Source: Chaunax sp. Z400 | Taxonomy: Eukaryota > Chordata > Actinopteri > Lophiiformes > Chaunacidae | DNA: 64,000 bases | Reading direction: 5' to 3' | NCBI GenBank assembly: GCA_037577475.1 | Contig: CM075202.1 | Location: forward strand, 12,112,501 to 12,176,500 | In this document: one piece after another, positions 1-13,519 of the stretch | How the letters are laid out: every line of letters begins with the position of its first letter | How positions within the stretch are numbered: the first letter of the stretch is position 1 | Translations under genes and position numbers: made by a program | Notes under the pieces: generated by a model | Database searches by the model: none | The model's input: only the letters and a program-made list of their open reading frames with translations | What the model was told of the DNA's origin: nothing

Positions 1-1139
1 TTTTCCGTCTTTCCTCCCACACCACCCCCTCTCCAGGCAGGCCATGCCGCCGCCTGTCCTCTCTACCTCTGTCTTGGTCTGCCTAACTTTACATTTTCAT
101 ACATTTGCTCCTGTCTTTTTAATTTCCCCTCTTATCTCTGTTTTTTTGTCTATCTCAACACCCACCCTGCCCTCCATTTGATTTTTTCTAACTCGCCTAT
201 CTCTTCTCTTACCCCCTTTAACCCGCCTTCCCTCAGTCCCACTCTTTCCTCTGTGGGTTAAAAGCAGCATGTTACTCTGGTGTATTGATACAGGAGCTTT
301 AATGTTTCATTTAATAGGGTCTCTGGCACTTAATAGAGAGGCTTTCTCTTATCTAATCTGGGAGCAAAAAGAGGGTCTGCTGGGTCTGAGAGGCCTATTT
401 TGTGACAAACGCTTATCTGATCAGGAAACAGTGGAGAGCAGCCCACACACTCTTCAACTATAACTCTCTTATCTGATTGTGGCTTCCCAAAACAAGAGGA
501 CAGTCAGCAAGTGGATGAAAGTTGGCTTCTGTAAATGCTGAGATTCTTTAGAGAACTTTATTCTTATCTTACAGCAGTGGAGATAAGAATTAAGTTCTGA
601 TCACATCTTCATCAGTCTCTGTATATAGTGCACGGTCTCTGAGGCCTACTAGAACCTTGTTATGTTTTTACTCCACATGTACAGACAAAAGAGATAATGA
701 TGATCTTACCTACTAACTGAAGCCACAATAAATTAATTGGTGCAGAGCCACTATTGCTGAAACGATTAGTGGATTGATTCTGTTTTCACACTAAATCATT
801 CTGAGGAGTTACTAGATGATTAAACTAAAAAACTAAAAAAATGCATCTGTTTCACAAATTATGTAATTTTTTAGACTTTTTGGCATTTTTATTCCTTGTG
901 AGACAAATGATACTTCTCTTCAGGCGACTCTTTGGTTGTGTAACTACTCAGGTCTCAACATTCATTTCAAAGGTTCCCCACACAAATAGATTATTTGTGG
1001 ATAATTTGTTGAATTAAAAATGACAGTCTGACAATTATCATGATCGATACCATCCTTTAAGCCCCTCATAAAGGAACATTTCTAGATCTATATCCTGAAC
1101 TCTGAGCAGCTGTGATGACACAATTACAATGAAACTTAC
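1..1139 (-). other. NBAS intron downstream of exon M (partial)
   Basis: The stretch is non-coding. The first 250 bases are pyrimidine-rich on the plus strand (many CTCT and CCC runs). The rest is unremarkable AT-rich intron. I see no NBAS exon and no recognisable repeat. Confidence 0.7.
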
Positions 1140-1274
1140 TGCTGTCATGCTGTTGATCTGATCCAGCGTCAGCTGCAGAAGCTGCTCGTCACCACTCTCA
1201 GCCATCAGTTTGAGCGCAGGCTGCTGGAGACTCGGCTGGTTTTGTAGCAGCAGGTTGGTTATGTGTCTGATACA
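1140..1274 (-). CDS. nbas: NBAS exon M (last coding exon in window)
   Basis: This 135-bp exon is 45 codons, phase 0 at both ends. It starts CIRHITNLLLQNQPSLQQPA and ends ESGDEQLLQLTLDQINSMTA. The acceptor is CTCTCTCTCCAG and the donor GCA|GTAAGT. It aligns to the segment that ends 'LEQITAVTTV' in human NBAS as I recall it. At least one more coding exon should follow to the left of base 1. Confidence 0.92.
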
Positions 1275-2701
1275 CTGGAGAGAGAGACACAGAAAGAGAA
1301 GGGAGGAAGGATTGATAGATGTATGGATAGATGTGTGGATGAAAGGAGGAGGGGAGGGATAAAACCAAAGTCAGATGAAAACAGTGATCGGAAATCAGAA
1401 ACCAGAGTGGAAAAAAAAGGGTAAGGGAGAACAAAAGGGGAAAGCAGAGGGGAGAGAGAAGGCGAGAAACAATGAAGGTTAATCGATGTGCATGTACTGT
1501 ACAGGCACAGAGGAGCATAATGCTTTTATAAAGGTCTGCACACAAACACACACATGTATACCACACACAGTCCTGTTGCAGCCCTTACCAGCCCTAATAT
1601 ATGGATATCACAATGCAATCTGACTCCCTCATGCCTTGGCAGTTTCATTCCAGCAGATTCAAATTAAAGCTGTTCAAAACAGAGTAAAAGGCCTCCTTCT
1701 ACACCTCCTACCCCCTTCCCACTCGAATATTATTAGACAGCCAGGCAGACACTAGCCTATTCACACTGAATAGCATTAGCGCTGAAATAATATCACAGTC
1801 AGCTGGCGCTAGACATACTCAATGACATTAGGCTTACCACTTCCATGCTGCTCAGCAGGGCATGAATAGCATTAGGGGCCATCAGATATGAAGAGCAGCT
1901 AGCGCCTATAGTACATTACAGAAATCACTGAGCTGATGCTAACATGTTGCTGCAGGTTACATGCTTAATAGCTTCAGGCTCCTGTATGTAAGATATGGGC
2001 TAAAATTGTGGCACTGGAGTGAGGTGAGACTGAATAAAAACAAACTTAGTGCCGTGGTTCTTGATATGAATGGTGATGGTAGATCAATGGGAACATTCCC
2101 TCTCACTGTCCCAGTGCACAGTAGTGGTAAACATTATACACATTATATTAGTGGTGTGTTATTGCTGTAGCTCAGACTTTTCATTTTCTTTTTCAATGTT
2201 CTTAATCACTAAATCACTAAATTCTTTTTATGTTGTTTTATGGTGTTATAGTTTGTTTTTTTTTGAAAGCATATTTTGTAGAGCACTTTGAATTTCCTTG
2301 TTGTTAAAAAGTGCTGGACAAATAAACTTGCCTTGCCTTAAAATAGTTAAAAAGAAACTACAGACTATAATTTTCAGATAAATTCAGTGAAGCAAAATCT
2401 TCAACATTTCCTACCTGATACTGTATGTAGTGGAGTAGATGGAATTAGCATACAAATCAAAATGAAATAAGTTCCTAAAATTGTACTTGTAAATGCATTT
2501 AGTGTCATCCCACCACTCCTGTATTACATGAAACTGCAACAAAATGTTCCTGTTTACATTTAATTTTCATAGACTCAGTCACTCACAGTGATCAGTCATT
2601 GTAAATAGGTGAAATTGTTTATGTGAATATTAATTTGATTCACTTACAGCAAAGACAAAAGCACAAAGCATTCTTAGACGACTGTAGTGTTTGCTGTATA
2701 C
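1275..2701 (-). other. NBAS intron L-M (1.43 kb)
   Basis: The right part contains a degraded LINE-like 3' tail (2170-2341, listed separately). 1290-1460 is purine-rich on the plus strand. No coding potential was recognised. Confidence 0.7.
2170..2341 (+). repeat. LINE-like 3' tail relic
   Basis: The sequence ends with the pattern 'GAGCACTTTGAATTTCC … AAAAAGTGCTGGACAAATAAACTTGCCTTGCCTT'. This is the stereotyped 3' end of several teleost non-LTR retrotransposons (agcactttgag … ataaataaacttgccttgcc), known to me from many fish introns. The terminal CTTGC pentamers are the usual short-repeat tail. No upstream ORF remains. Confidence 0.6.
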
Positions 2702-2849
2702 CTTTGCAGGAAGCTTGTGTTTACTGTGATAGAGGGATCGCACCATGGTGACCACCTGCTGACCGAGGTCTAATTTGACCTCTGACCCCTGACAGTGGGT
2801 TAGCAGGGCCGAGGTCAGCACCACCCAGGGGTTATGCTCCGACTGTGCC
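2702..2849 (-). CDS. nbas: NBAS exon L
   Basis: This 148-bp exon has one base completing Val and 49 codons, ending in phase 0. Residues are AQSEHNPWVVLTSALLTHCQ, VVTMVRSLYHSKHKLPAK. The acceptor is ATTTCTAG and the donor AAAG|GTATAC. The NPWV.L and RSLY...LPA signatures match other vertebrates as I recall them. Confidence 0.94.
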
Positions 2850-3289
2850 CTAGAAATAGAGAGCAAGATAGAACTGTGAACATGAAAGTCTTGTTAGCTA
2901 ATAAATAAAATAGTAATGCACAGCTTCAACATTAGTGTGTTCAGGATCCATACATACAGTGTATAGTAAAAACAAAACATCAAGTAAAATGATCATAATT
3001 TTATTCAGCCATTACTCTGCATGTCACCAGAGGGTGATCCTGATAGACTATGATAAGGTCGTATCAGCTGACTTTTGTATGCATACCATATTGCATTTGT
3101 GCATCAAATATAATATAAATGCAACAGACACATTAGGAAAACAGCATCAGCCTCCCTTCAAATCACAGGCTGACTTAAGCAGGCGAGCACAATTATCAAG
3201 GGGTCTGCAGAAGATCTAATGAATTCTGTGTTTGGCATGCAAGTGATGAGCGAAGATGTTTGACCACAAAACTCCCGCAGTTAATATTT

Positions 3290-3482
3290 AACACCTACAT
3301 CCATGCATGCTCTCTCTATCTGTCTCTCTGTGTGAACACCAGGGGAGAGCTGTCAAGCTGTGACAGGCATTTGTTCGCTAATGCCTCTCGAGTGACAGAT
3401 TCGCTCCTGCGAAGGCCAGCAAATGGCAGCGACGCCGAGGCAATACGACCTTCATGGATCTGTATTAATACATATCAGTCAC
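3290..3482. promoter_or_regulatory. Candidate conserved non-coding element with clustered TGACAG motifs
   Basis: Within 49 bp there are three TGACAG cores, the MEIS/PBX-type site (CTGTCA at 3350-3355; TGACAG at 3361-3366 and 3393-3398). The first two form an inverted pair. The flanks are CpG-containing and free of simple repeats, unlike the surrounding intron. Motif content is seen. Conservation and enhancer function are inference only. Confidence 0.25.
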
Positions 3483-6400
3483 AGTAAGAAAAAAAATATA
3501 GGAAACCACAAAACGACTCATTATGTTAGTTACATCATGGTTGACGGATGGATCTTGTTTAAATGATTAATGTTATTAGTATAAATGTTAGAATGGCATG
3601 GAGTCAAAGCCAAATGAGAGCTCCTCAATCTGGAGGATAACACTAATGTTAGTGGTTAGGGGTCAAAACCAAGGCTTTGTTATTGCAGCCTCTAGTCTCA
3701 GAAAGAGAAACCACATTTTTGAGCCACAGTGATGCTGTTAATATACAAATGATAAATTCTTTAGACTTAATTAGAATTGTCAACCGCTGTGAGCTCTGCT
3801 GGAAGTTATGTGTGTAATTAACATGACAAATAGCGCATTAAATAATAAACATACAGAGATGGGAGATGAGAGGAGGAATCTGATCTGAACATGTGCTTTG
3901 TTTCACTATGGGTGTTTTCCCATGACAGAGGGCGGATGATAAAAGGTTGATAAATCCTCAGCTATATGATGAGAAATAAACGAAAATGTCAAATGGTTGA
4001 CGCCTGATGTCAGATTAGGCTGCTGGAGTGAGTCTTAAGAAAGTGTATAAGAGGAAGAGGACCCTGAGGGAAGATCCTGTGTGTGTGCTTTACGTATAAG
4101 AGCAGAAAGTGTGTGTGCGATAGAAAAAAGCTGGCATGTGAGAGAACAGATAGAGAGGAAGAGAGAGAGACAGCAGTGAGGTGCAGCAGAGCAGGGCTCC
4201 TGAGTGTGAAACTGCCAGCAGAATAAGAAGCTCTCCATCCAGCTATCGGGGAGTCTTGTCCTGACAAGCTGCTTCACCTTTGGATGATGCAGCCATGGGA
4301 ACAAACAAGAGTCCACTTGTACTGTTGGCACAGCGCTGCTTCGTGTGCTTTACTGGGGGACAGGGGGGTACTGCTGCATGCCAGTGTCTGAGTGCTTGCC
4401 AAATCTGTCACAGGGTGCAGTGTGAGTCACAGCCAGCCTCCATTCGTGCTTTGAATCATGACTCAGTTTATGTGGACAGACTTGAGGATAAGCTTTTTAG
4501 ATGCAACTCAATATAGCGCTCGGAATGGTGTCTTCCAAAAGAGAGGGAGAAAAAAAACAAATCTCCACTCTACAGACACACAGGAAACACTCCTCCAGCC
4601 CAACGAGGATTAAATGCTGAGTCAGACTAATAGTTAAGATTAGCATGTACACCCTGAAGTCTGAACCGAACATCTTAAATGAGGCATTTGAAGGTTAAGT
4701 TATTCTAAGGTTTGTGTCCCATATTATGACTGCCAGATGTAGCAGCAATTTCACATAAAATGCACACTGAATACGGATCAGACCTCAATTTCAGGCATCT
4801 GTGATTCAAAGAGGCGCATTACAGTGTACTGTTGTTAGTGTACGTATGCATGTTGTCGCAAATTAGAGGACGAGTAAAGAGACAAGAGGAAACAAAATCC
4901 ATGATCAGAAGCCAACTTTGTACTCAGCGTTGTGTTTGCATTTAAATTTAGACAGTACAACGGCTCAGTCTGCAGATAAAAGACATGATTATAGCCGAAT
5001 GTCCCGGCGCTGATCGTTCGACTACAGCTGTTACACTCACAAAGTGAAATCCAGGAACGAACCAGAAGCAGCTGTTGCTTCAGAACCTAATCCTCATTTG
5101 TCTTACTGCTTCTCAGTTGAATGGCACTTTACTTGTAAAGATGCGTTGTCCTTCACAAACACAGTGATTAAGAAAAGCCATTTCTCACACTTCTCCTGAT
5201 TATCTGTCTGTACAATGTCACAGCTTTAAAATCATGTTTCGCCCTTATTTTATATCTATCTATTATCTTTAATTGTCTGCCTTTCGGTCATTTCCACCTC
5301 CACACTAAACAGCTTCCTCTTGAGTTGAATGGAGAAAATAGTGTTAGGCAGAAGAATTATCCTGTATAGAGGGAAAAAATGATTATGCATCTAATAGCCT
5401 ACTTTGACATTAAGTCCTTTTTCCAGGGACCCAAGAAACTCTTCCTTTACTGGTCAAACATGCCGCCAAACATGTTACAGCTTGTGTGCAGCTTTGTTCA
5501 AACATTAAACAGTACAGAGGGAAGTATATGGGAACACAAAGAACGTATTTAGTAATTGTTCACTGGAGTAGAAATAAATAACAATAAAAGCTAAGCATGT
5601 CGTCTTTGTATCCATCCATTCAAATATCAGTGTCTCTCCACAGTGAATGCAAAGAAAAAAACTTTGGTCTTTGGTATCAATGTGCATAATACTCATGGTT
5701 CTTTAGATGTGGTGGAAATGCAAAAAGGGATGCACAAAAGTTCCTGGCTTCAGTTCTTGCGTCAAGGAGAATTTTATGGCTGAAGGGGGGTGTAAACGCT
5801 TCAAAAGGCCCCCAGCAGGGAGATTAACTTTACATTTCAGATAGGTTGTTACAGTAAGTCACAGCCGGACTCCGATCTCCTCATCTGACATAATAATCAT
5901 ACAGACAGACAAATGATTGCATGCTCTGATTGTGGAATCCTGTTTTTTTTTATATATCAAAAGAGCAAGTATCCAATTAGGTGGGTTGTTTCCGCCTTTA
6001 AACTGATGCATCAGAAATTACCACATTACTTAAATTTTTTTCAGCAAGGAATCAATGAAGTCATAGTCAATAAAGTCTATACACACTTGTACATACTGTG
6101 TCATTTTTAGTTTGTAACAACCCGGAGAAGAACTCTACTTTAAATTGCTGATCGAAACTGTCCGCTTTGATGGAGCTGTGAGAATAAACTAAGGACTGCA
6201 TAACACTGTATTGTCTCGCCGGTCCTCTAAGCACTGCTCACTTCAATATAATCAAGAACAATGGATTAGGAGGACATCAATCACATCAGTAGACACTTAT
6301 CAATAATAATGCCGATACTCGCTGAGGCTCATAACACACAAGCTGGTGCAAAAAGCTCAGTCTGAAGCTTTGTGAAGACGTCTGTTTTCCTTACCGTCTC

Positions 6401-6797
6401 TTAAAGTTAAGTATGTTTACCTGAGCAATTAGAGGCACTATTCTCCATTCTGGCTCTTTGTGAGAACACGTACCACAGAAGAAAGTAAATAAGCTATTAC
6501 AGCGTTGGTATTCTGCAGACAATCTGAAATAACATTTCAATAAATTTTCTATCTCCAGAAGCCTGCCGATAAAATATATATTTTTGAGGTGTTTGCTTCA
6601 AATCCTGTATGTATGAAGGTGTGAATAATATCCTTTCTAATGAGAGTTAGATTGGAAGATTGATACCACTTTCATATCATCGTGTTAAATTTAAGGCTAC
6701 AGCTTGCAGTCTGTTTGCTTGGATTACTGTAGCATTAAGACTTTAAATGAGGATGGACAACTGGCCTTGCTCTGTCCAAAGTTATGAAGTAGTCCAG

Positions 6798-7941
6798 CAG
6801 CACATTTCTCAACTAGGGTGCTGCAGCACCCTGCAGTGCCGTCTGGCTTCATCAGGGTTGCCATGAAAAAAATATTCTGACGTTGCTGACATCATAGAAA
6901 TAATTACAATTTAAAAAAAAAAAAATTTTAACGAAAATTCAGATCATTAACCATCTAATACATCATCAGAATTTGTCACGCATGCCCCCTTCTCCATGTC
7001 ACAATGTCAACATATGACTCAGCATATGACTGGTCAGCCAGCGTATGATTACATAATACTGCCAACTACAACTTTCATTTACAAGCGACTCATTATGTGA
7101 GTCACTAGTTCAAAAAGTGCTGACAGAAGAACTTTTGGATGTACTGAACAGAGAGGTGGACATTGTTAGTTTCATCAAGGCAAGGTCACTACAGATCGGC
7201 CTGTTTTCGATTCTATGCGAGGAAATGGGAGGCTGGCTTTTATGGGGGAAGGTTTGGGCTGACAGTATGAATTAAAAGAACAACTTAATTGCAGATGCTC
7301 AATGGTGCACAAAACTCGCACACAACATTTTTAGACATCTCAGTGAACTGAACGCAAAGAAAATCTTCTCACCCCAGTCTGACAAACATCATACTCTGGT
7401 ACTCCTTTGTGGAACAGGGTAGTCCTGACATGTTTCCCTTGTGCAGTGAACATTCAAACAGCACAATGTCTGTCCTTTTCTCTAAGCATCAGAAAATTCT
7501 CAAAGAGAGATTTACTCTCTATTTATTATCTGAGTCTTTTGCACAGTCTTACTGGGTCCATGACCTTTTGGACTTCATGTGCACTGCAAAACTGAAAAGA
7601 CTTGCCACTGCTGGACAAAGGAGCAACTGGCAGAGATCAGCGAAGATAACTTACATCAAGAACAAGTACTGTACAGGGATCAACTAAGGGCTGTGGACCA
7701 GGAGCTATATATCTCCCCATCATCCATCACTGCAAGAATAGGGCGGTTGTATGCATCCTCCTAGGCTCAGGTTTCCCACAGATAAGTAAGTCACATTTAG
7801 CCCCTTCTTACTCAATAATCACTGATCAATAAGAATTGCGTGCGTTGGCTATCAGAGGGATGCAGATTTTACACTGGGTTGACTTGACATTTTACATCCT
7901 TCTAAAGTATACCATGACTGGAAAAGAAGGTTGAGAAACAC
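6798..7941 (+). mobile_element. Decayed autonomous hAT transposon (ZBED/SCAND3-like transposase)
   Basis: The ends carry imperfect inverted repeats sharing TTTCTCAAC (left CAGCACATTTCTCAACTAGG; right, inverted, GTGTTTCTCAACCTTC), the common hAT terminal form. They are flanked by near-identical 8-mers TAGTCCAG (6790-6797) and TAGTTCAG (7942-7949), the right length for a hAT target-site duplication. The inside encodes transposase scraps on the plus strand: NREVDIVSFIKARSLQ and FSILCEEMG near 7141-7230, DMFPLCSEH near 7428, and KEQLAEISEDN near 7618. They lie in different frames with stops between them. It is about 1.14 kb, so it is also internally deleted relative to a full element. Confidence 0.75.
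7105..7690 (+). pseudogene. hAT transposase pseudogene
   Basis: The homology (VLTEELLDVLNREVDIV, FIKARSL, LFSILCEEMG; later DMFPL and a C-terminal SW-like patch) resembles the transposase-derived ZBED5/SCAND3/FAM200 group. It is broken by in-frame stops after the GG at about 7230 and by at least two frame changes. The short open frames around 7407-7764 are fragments of it and not genes. Confidence 0.7.
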
Positions 7942-8148
7942 TAGTTCAGCATGACAACAACTACAGTAGTTGTTGGACAGAGCCAGCCTAGCTGTTTCCC
8001 CCTTTCTAGTCTTTATACTAGACTAAGCTGATCAGCTGTAGCTTCATATCTACCAACAGGACTATGACATCTATCTTCTTGCAAAAACACAAGAGAGCTT
8101 ATTTCCAAAAATCTAAATCAAAGAACAATGAAAAGACACTTGTCTTAC

Positions 8149-8288
8149 ACTTCCTCCTTCATCATGGGTGGCCACGCTTGTAGAAGGAGCATAAGCAGCT
8201 GAAAGTCTTCCCACTTTTGTGCCTCTTGCAGCAGCTCCAGAAAGAGGGCGTATCTTTTATCCTCATTCTCCACGTCTTCTATCTGAAC
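8149..8288 (-). CDS. nbas: NBAS exon K
   Basis: This 140-bp exon has 46 codons plus GT. It contains VQIEDVENEDKRYALFLELL, then FQLLMLLLQAWPPMMKEE. The acceptor is CCTCTCAG. Two overlapping GT donors occur at the end (GTGTAAGA). Only the second (GT at 8148-8147) preserves the frame into exon L, giving EE-V-AQSEHNPWV, so that one was chosen. It is flanked by the 18.2-kb intron upstream and a 5.3-kb intron downstream. Confidence 0.94.
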
Positions 8289-10959
8289 CTGAGAGGAACG
8301 GTGGAGAAGAAGGCAAATCAGTTTGAAACCAAGAAAAAAAAGGGGCCTGCTGTGAGGATCTTGATTGTTAGATGCATTATCAAAGATTTGAAAAGTCGAC
8401 AGTGAAAAGTGAGTCTTCCGGGATGACCGGACAGAAAAATGCACATTTATTCTTCCTGCAACAAGCACTATGAGGCCAGTGTGCCTAATTTGCATGGAGT
8501 CTGTGGTGGTTGTCAGAACTGGAAATATTAAACATCATTAGGAAGATACACACGGACACTTCGAAGAAACTTTGCAGCAGGGGTCCGACCTAAGGACAGA
8601 AAAAGGGATCCTCTGTCATTCCCTCACTGCACAACGAGCATACTGAGTGCTCACTGAGAATGCAGTGGATTTTAGGAAAACATAAAAAGGTCTTTACAGA
8701 TGGGGAAATAGTAAAGGCATGTATGTATTTAAGATAAGACGTTGTGTGACTGTTAAGCTCCGTTCAGCCTAAAAGAGCACTTTATTTAGTTCTCCTTTGA
8801 GGGTATACTGCTTTTATGGACTGAATTTTTTTTTTATTTGCTATGCAAATTTAGAGATGAAGAGTGTATTGTAATGTTTATGAAGTGCTTTTGTTGTGAA
8901 ATAAAATGTGAACTAAACTGACTCCTTCAGTGTGAGAAAAAAAAGCATGGGCCCATATTTGTAGGCATCTAACTGTTAGGACTTCAACACAGGAACAGGA
9001 TTGAATTACTGGACCACTTGCAATTTTAATTGAACACCCCTGCACTACACACTGTCCTACACAAATGCAGGAGACATAGGGGATCAGCTTTTGTTGATTT
9101 CAAATGAAGCATGTAATTATTGTGATGGCAAAACTTGACATCCAAATGATTGCAGTAGAGTTTACGGACTAGACAGTCCTGCCAAAGCAAGCCCCAAATG
9201 GATTGTGCAATAACAAGCACTCAATCTGGACGAGTATCAAAGCCGCCTAACTTCAAACAAGGTATTGAAAGGATGGAACAAGGCATTGTGCATAATGGCA
9301 TGTTTTTTTTATGGGTGTATAAAAACATCACCTGTGGCCAAACGTATTCTATACTAATATGGGACAGAAATTAGAGAGGAGATCATAAGAAAGTGAACAG
9401 GAATGAGGGAGGGTTGATGTGGAAAAAAAAAGAAAGGAGGAGTAAGCAGCGGGGAAGTAATTAATTTTCTTCTCAAAGCTTGGCTTCTAGCGTGATTTAA
9501 CAGTTCAGAGAGCAGCTGATTTCTGAGGGGAAAACTACAAACTGCCATAGCATGGCTGTCACACGTGTGCATGCATGGACACACACATACACACACAGTG
9601 CATCACAGATTTATAAAACAGCCTCAACCTATGTAAAGCATAGCAGCATTCATCAGTATAAAGGTCTATACAGTCTAATTTAAACTTTTTGAGACACAAG
9701 GAAATGTATGTGAATGAACCCGTCAATACATAATTCTTGTCCATACATGCATTTTCACTCGACTGGTAATGATGGTGAGTGAGTGAAAACAACCTGTGCA
9801 TCTGTATTAGTACTGTTAAAGCTCCAAATTACTCATATTTGGAATAAGCAGTCCCACTGATAACAATTCCATGAAATGCATTGAAAATACAGGAAGAATA
9901 AACAAAAAACGTCACTTAGGTTCAATGTAGTAACAGAACAGCAAGCTAATGCTAACAAAATTAGCAGGCTGACATAATTTAGATACATGAAAACAATAAA
10001 AAAAAAATTGGCTTTTAAACAACTAACTGGAGGTTAAAAGAAAAGTTAAAAAAAAAAAATTTTTATGCAAAGGTCATTTGGTAAACAGCTTTGGAAACTA
10101 AACTATCTGATACAAACCCTCATTGTAATCAAATCCATTACTGAATGCAACCAAACGCTTGTCCATTATTGTTAGTGCCTTACTGTGTTATGAATTCTAA
10201 ATATACTGAATATTCATTATGTTAGAAAATGCAAGGGTATGAAAGACCTTAAGATTCCCTGATAATATTGTGATTGCATGTTCTATAATATAAATTATAA
10301 AATGCATTCAGACACAAATGCAGTCTTTTCACATACGAATACACACCGACATACTACATCCTCTCACCCACTTGCACGCAGCTGTGCACACACTCATCAA
10401 AACTCACCTACAGCAGACCACAAATTAAATCACTGTCAATTACTATGTGGCTGTGAGGCTTTTATTTTCTTAACAAGGGAGGATGGTAATTAATTATGCC
10501 GAGTGATTAAAATCAACATTTCCTCTGTGGTGTTGTACAACGAACAAAGTGCAGGAGGGCAGAGGGTCACAAGGAGGAGGGAGGGAGAGAGAGAGAAAAG
10601 GATGAGACCGCCAGCCAAAACCATAGCACTTAGAAGAGAGGAGCTGACATATTATATCAGACACATGGCCTCACCGTCAATCAGCCAGTCTAAGTATATA
10701 TACGTATCACTGGCACCACTCTGTATATTTACAACACTTACTCAACACGTCTTTGCTCCTTACTCTCATTTATTTGCTTCGCTTTTCTATCTATCAGGCT
10801 TTCAAGCTCTTTCGATCTCAATTCTTCTTTTCCCTCCCCATCTGTCCGTCTGAAGATCTGTTAAGACAGCAGGATAAATGCAAGTGACACAGTGCACTAT
10901 ATTTTTTTTCATCCATCATTCAATCATAAAAAATCAATCAATCAATCAAGCAACCAAGC

Positions 10960-10999
<40 letters not shown>
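10960..10999. repeat. (AAT)n microsatellite
   Basis: About 13 AAT/ATA units in 40 bp, preceded by a short (ATCA)n run at about 10931-10949. Confidence 0.9.
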
Positions 11000-13404
11000 T
11001 TTACTCACTGTGTGGTTATTAAAAAAATCTTTCTTTAAACAGGTTAGGGCCATCTTCTAACTTTGCATGTTTTCACAAATAGTTCCCATTTTGTGGAGTG
11101 TAATATTTAAAAACTAATTTCCCAACCTCATTATTAAAATGTGGATTTTCAGGGAGCAGATAGTCTTGGGACCTAGTGTGAAGTTGATTTACAGTTCAAG
11201 AGACATGCAAGATACCCTGGTTCACTGCCAAGAAAGATTCTTGATAAAAAAAAAATTTTCACCTGATCAAGTTTCTCCAACACCTTATGATATGGAAATG
11301 TGTCGATACTTATTCAGCCCATTCTATTGACCCCCTTTATGCAAAGGTAGGGCAAAGGCCTTGTTCCAAAGGTAACAATCCAGATTAAAAGCACAAGTTA
11401 TTCATTCTAATTAATAAAAGAGTAGCTAATAACAATAGCTTTGGTTTTAATTGATCACCACCAATTGACTTTTTGGAATCAGTTCAAGTAAGAGCATTAA
11501 ACACAAAGTCTCTATAAAAAGACCCGAGCAGATAGACTGTTTGGCCACTTAAGTTCATTATGATTAAGAGACCGTGGCCAGAGGTTCTGGCATTTTCAAA
11601 TATATAACCTGAGGACAACAAAGGTTAATCAATGGACTTTTTGTTTGGGGCTTGGCGACTGGTCAACTGCCATTATAGGCAGTAGTAGTAGAATACTACT
11701 TATTTAATAATTTACATTTCTTGGGCATTTAAATAAATTAAATTTAAGTAATAGATTATTAAAAAGAAGACACTTCAAAGAGTTGGGAAAAAAGGGAAAA
11801 AAGCATATGCAAGAAGGAATAAATTAAATAAATTGAACTCTTCCAATAAAGGCAGGTATAAACACAGAAGCATGTACACCCCTAAAACCAACAGGTGCAA
11901 GTGAAAGAGCAAATGCTCACACAGGCCCAGAGGCAAACACACTGAATTTCTGTCAACAAAGCAATTCATGTAAGCCAGTTGCAACCACTGATTCTGAGGG
12001 GTCAAAAAACAATATGATGCCCTGTAAAAACATGGGACAGAGAGCCACACATGTTAGCATTACAAGCATGAAAACACACACACAAACAAAAAGCTGATAG
12101 CTCTCACTGCCTGTAATTTCAAGCTTCAGAAGCCTTTTTTTTCCCTTTCTGCTGGCACAGAAAACAGTGTTGTTAAATTATGCCGACCACATGCTAGACA
12201 ATCACCCACTGTGACTGGAAGTAGGCGTGCTTTTAACAAAATGATACACAGGGACAGGGGAAAAGGATAGCGAGGCATAGAAATGAAGTAAGCAGATGGG
12301 AAGATGGAGGTAAATGAAACATGACAACCAGTAGTAACCAGCCGCTGCATTATTGCTTTTTGACAATCTTTTACATTATAACACAGGAAAAAGTGAAAAC
12401 CTCGGTAGTGTGGTAGATGGGTCTACAGTGGTAATGTAAAATGTTTTGTTTTTGTGTTTTTCAGCTGCTGTGATTTGTTCATAGTATTGGTTATGAAATT
12501 CCATGACTCTTTATTGCACTTGAAATCAGTACATACTGTATGGGTTGCTTTATTGCATTGGAATTGGCCTTACATATTTGTAAAAATGCACACACACACA
12601 CATACACACCTGCAGCTCTTAATTATTAATGGTGTTATTTAAGGTATGTTGGTATGTTGATATATAATACAGACCCAGATTTTATATATCTTTTTCTTTT
12701 TTTTTACTAATATCATGCCGAAATTAGTCTCCTGAACATGTTAAAAACATCTCATCCTACTATGGTTCCTGTCTACTATTCTCCATTCTCTCACAACACA
12801 AATTTGATGCAGAAGTGTGCATCTGTCGACTACGCTCTCATTTTCCATGTCTCATAGGTCTCCAATCACGTGACTCGGACCTGTTAAATATGTCGCGGCT
12901 GTTTTGGCACAAACATTAGCATACTGAAAAGATTTGGTCATGCAATCACTCATATTCTGCATATAATTCTATTATTATTGATATTATTATACATGATAAA
13001 ATAACATGATGATGGTGATGATAATGATGATACGGGCACACGCAGACACCTCCAGGGTGTCGTACGTGATGAATGAGAGGTGATGTTCAGCTACACACAA
13101 CCATATCTTGTTGGACATAATTCTAATGCCTTGTTGGAGGTATACGCTGTGTGAGTCTCCTATTTCTGTCACACCAACCTACACCCTTTCCCATGTCCTC
13201 CGGTCTGCCTCTTGGTTTTTCACCCCACCTTTGTTTCTCTTTCTGTGGATGGATAGGATGGTGATTCTCAATTTGTATGCACCAATTAAGCAGAAAATTA
13301 CACAACTCCAGGATTTCTGGACACGATGCAATGCAATAAGGGTGGAGCGTATGCATTCATGCACACATGTCAAAAACATTTGTCATATGCATTGGCATGT
13401 AGTT

Positions 13405-13519
<115 letters not shown>

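Larger units (their letters stand above)
2850..8148 (-). other. NBAS intron K-L (5.3 kb)
   Basis: It contains a motif-rich, repeat-poor patch at 3290-3480 and a decayed hAT transposon at 6798-7941 (both listed). The remainder (3500-6790) is unique-looking AT-rich sequence without recognisable genes. Confidence 0.7.

Noticed and set aside
8148..8150. First of two overlapping donors of exon K (GT at 8150-8149)
   Set aside because: It would put exon L out of the NBAS frame. The second GT at 8148-8147 keeps it.
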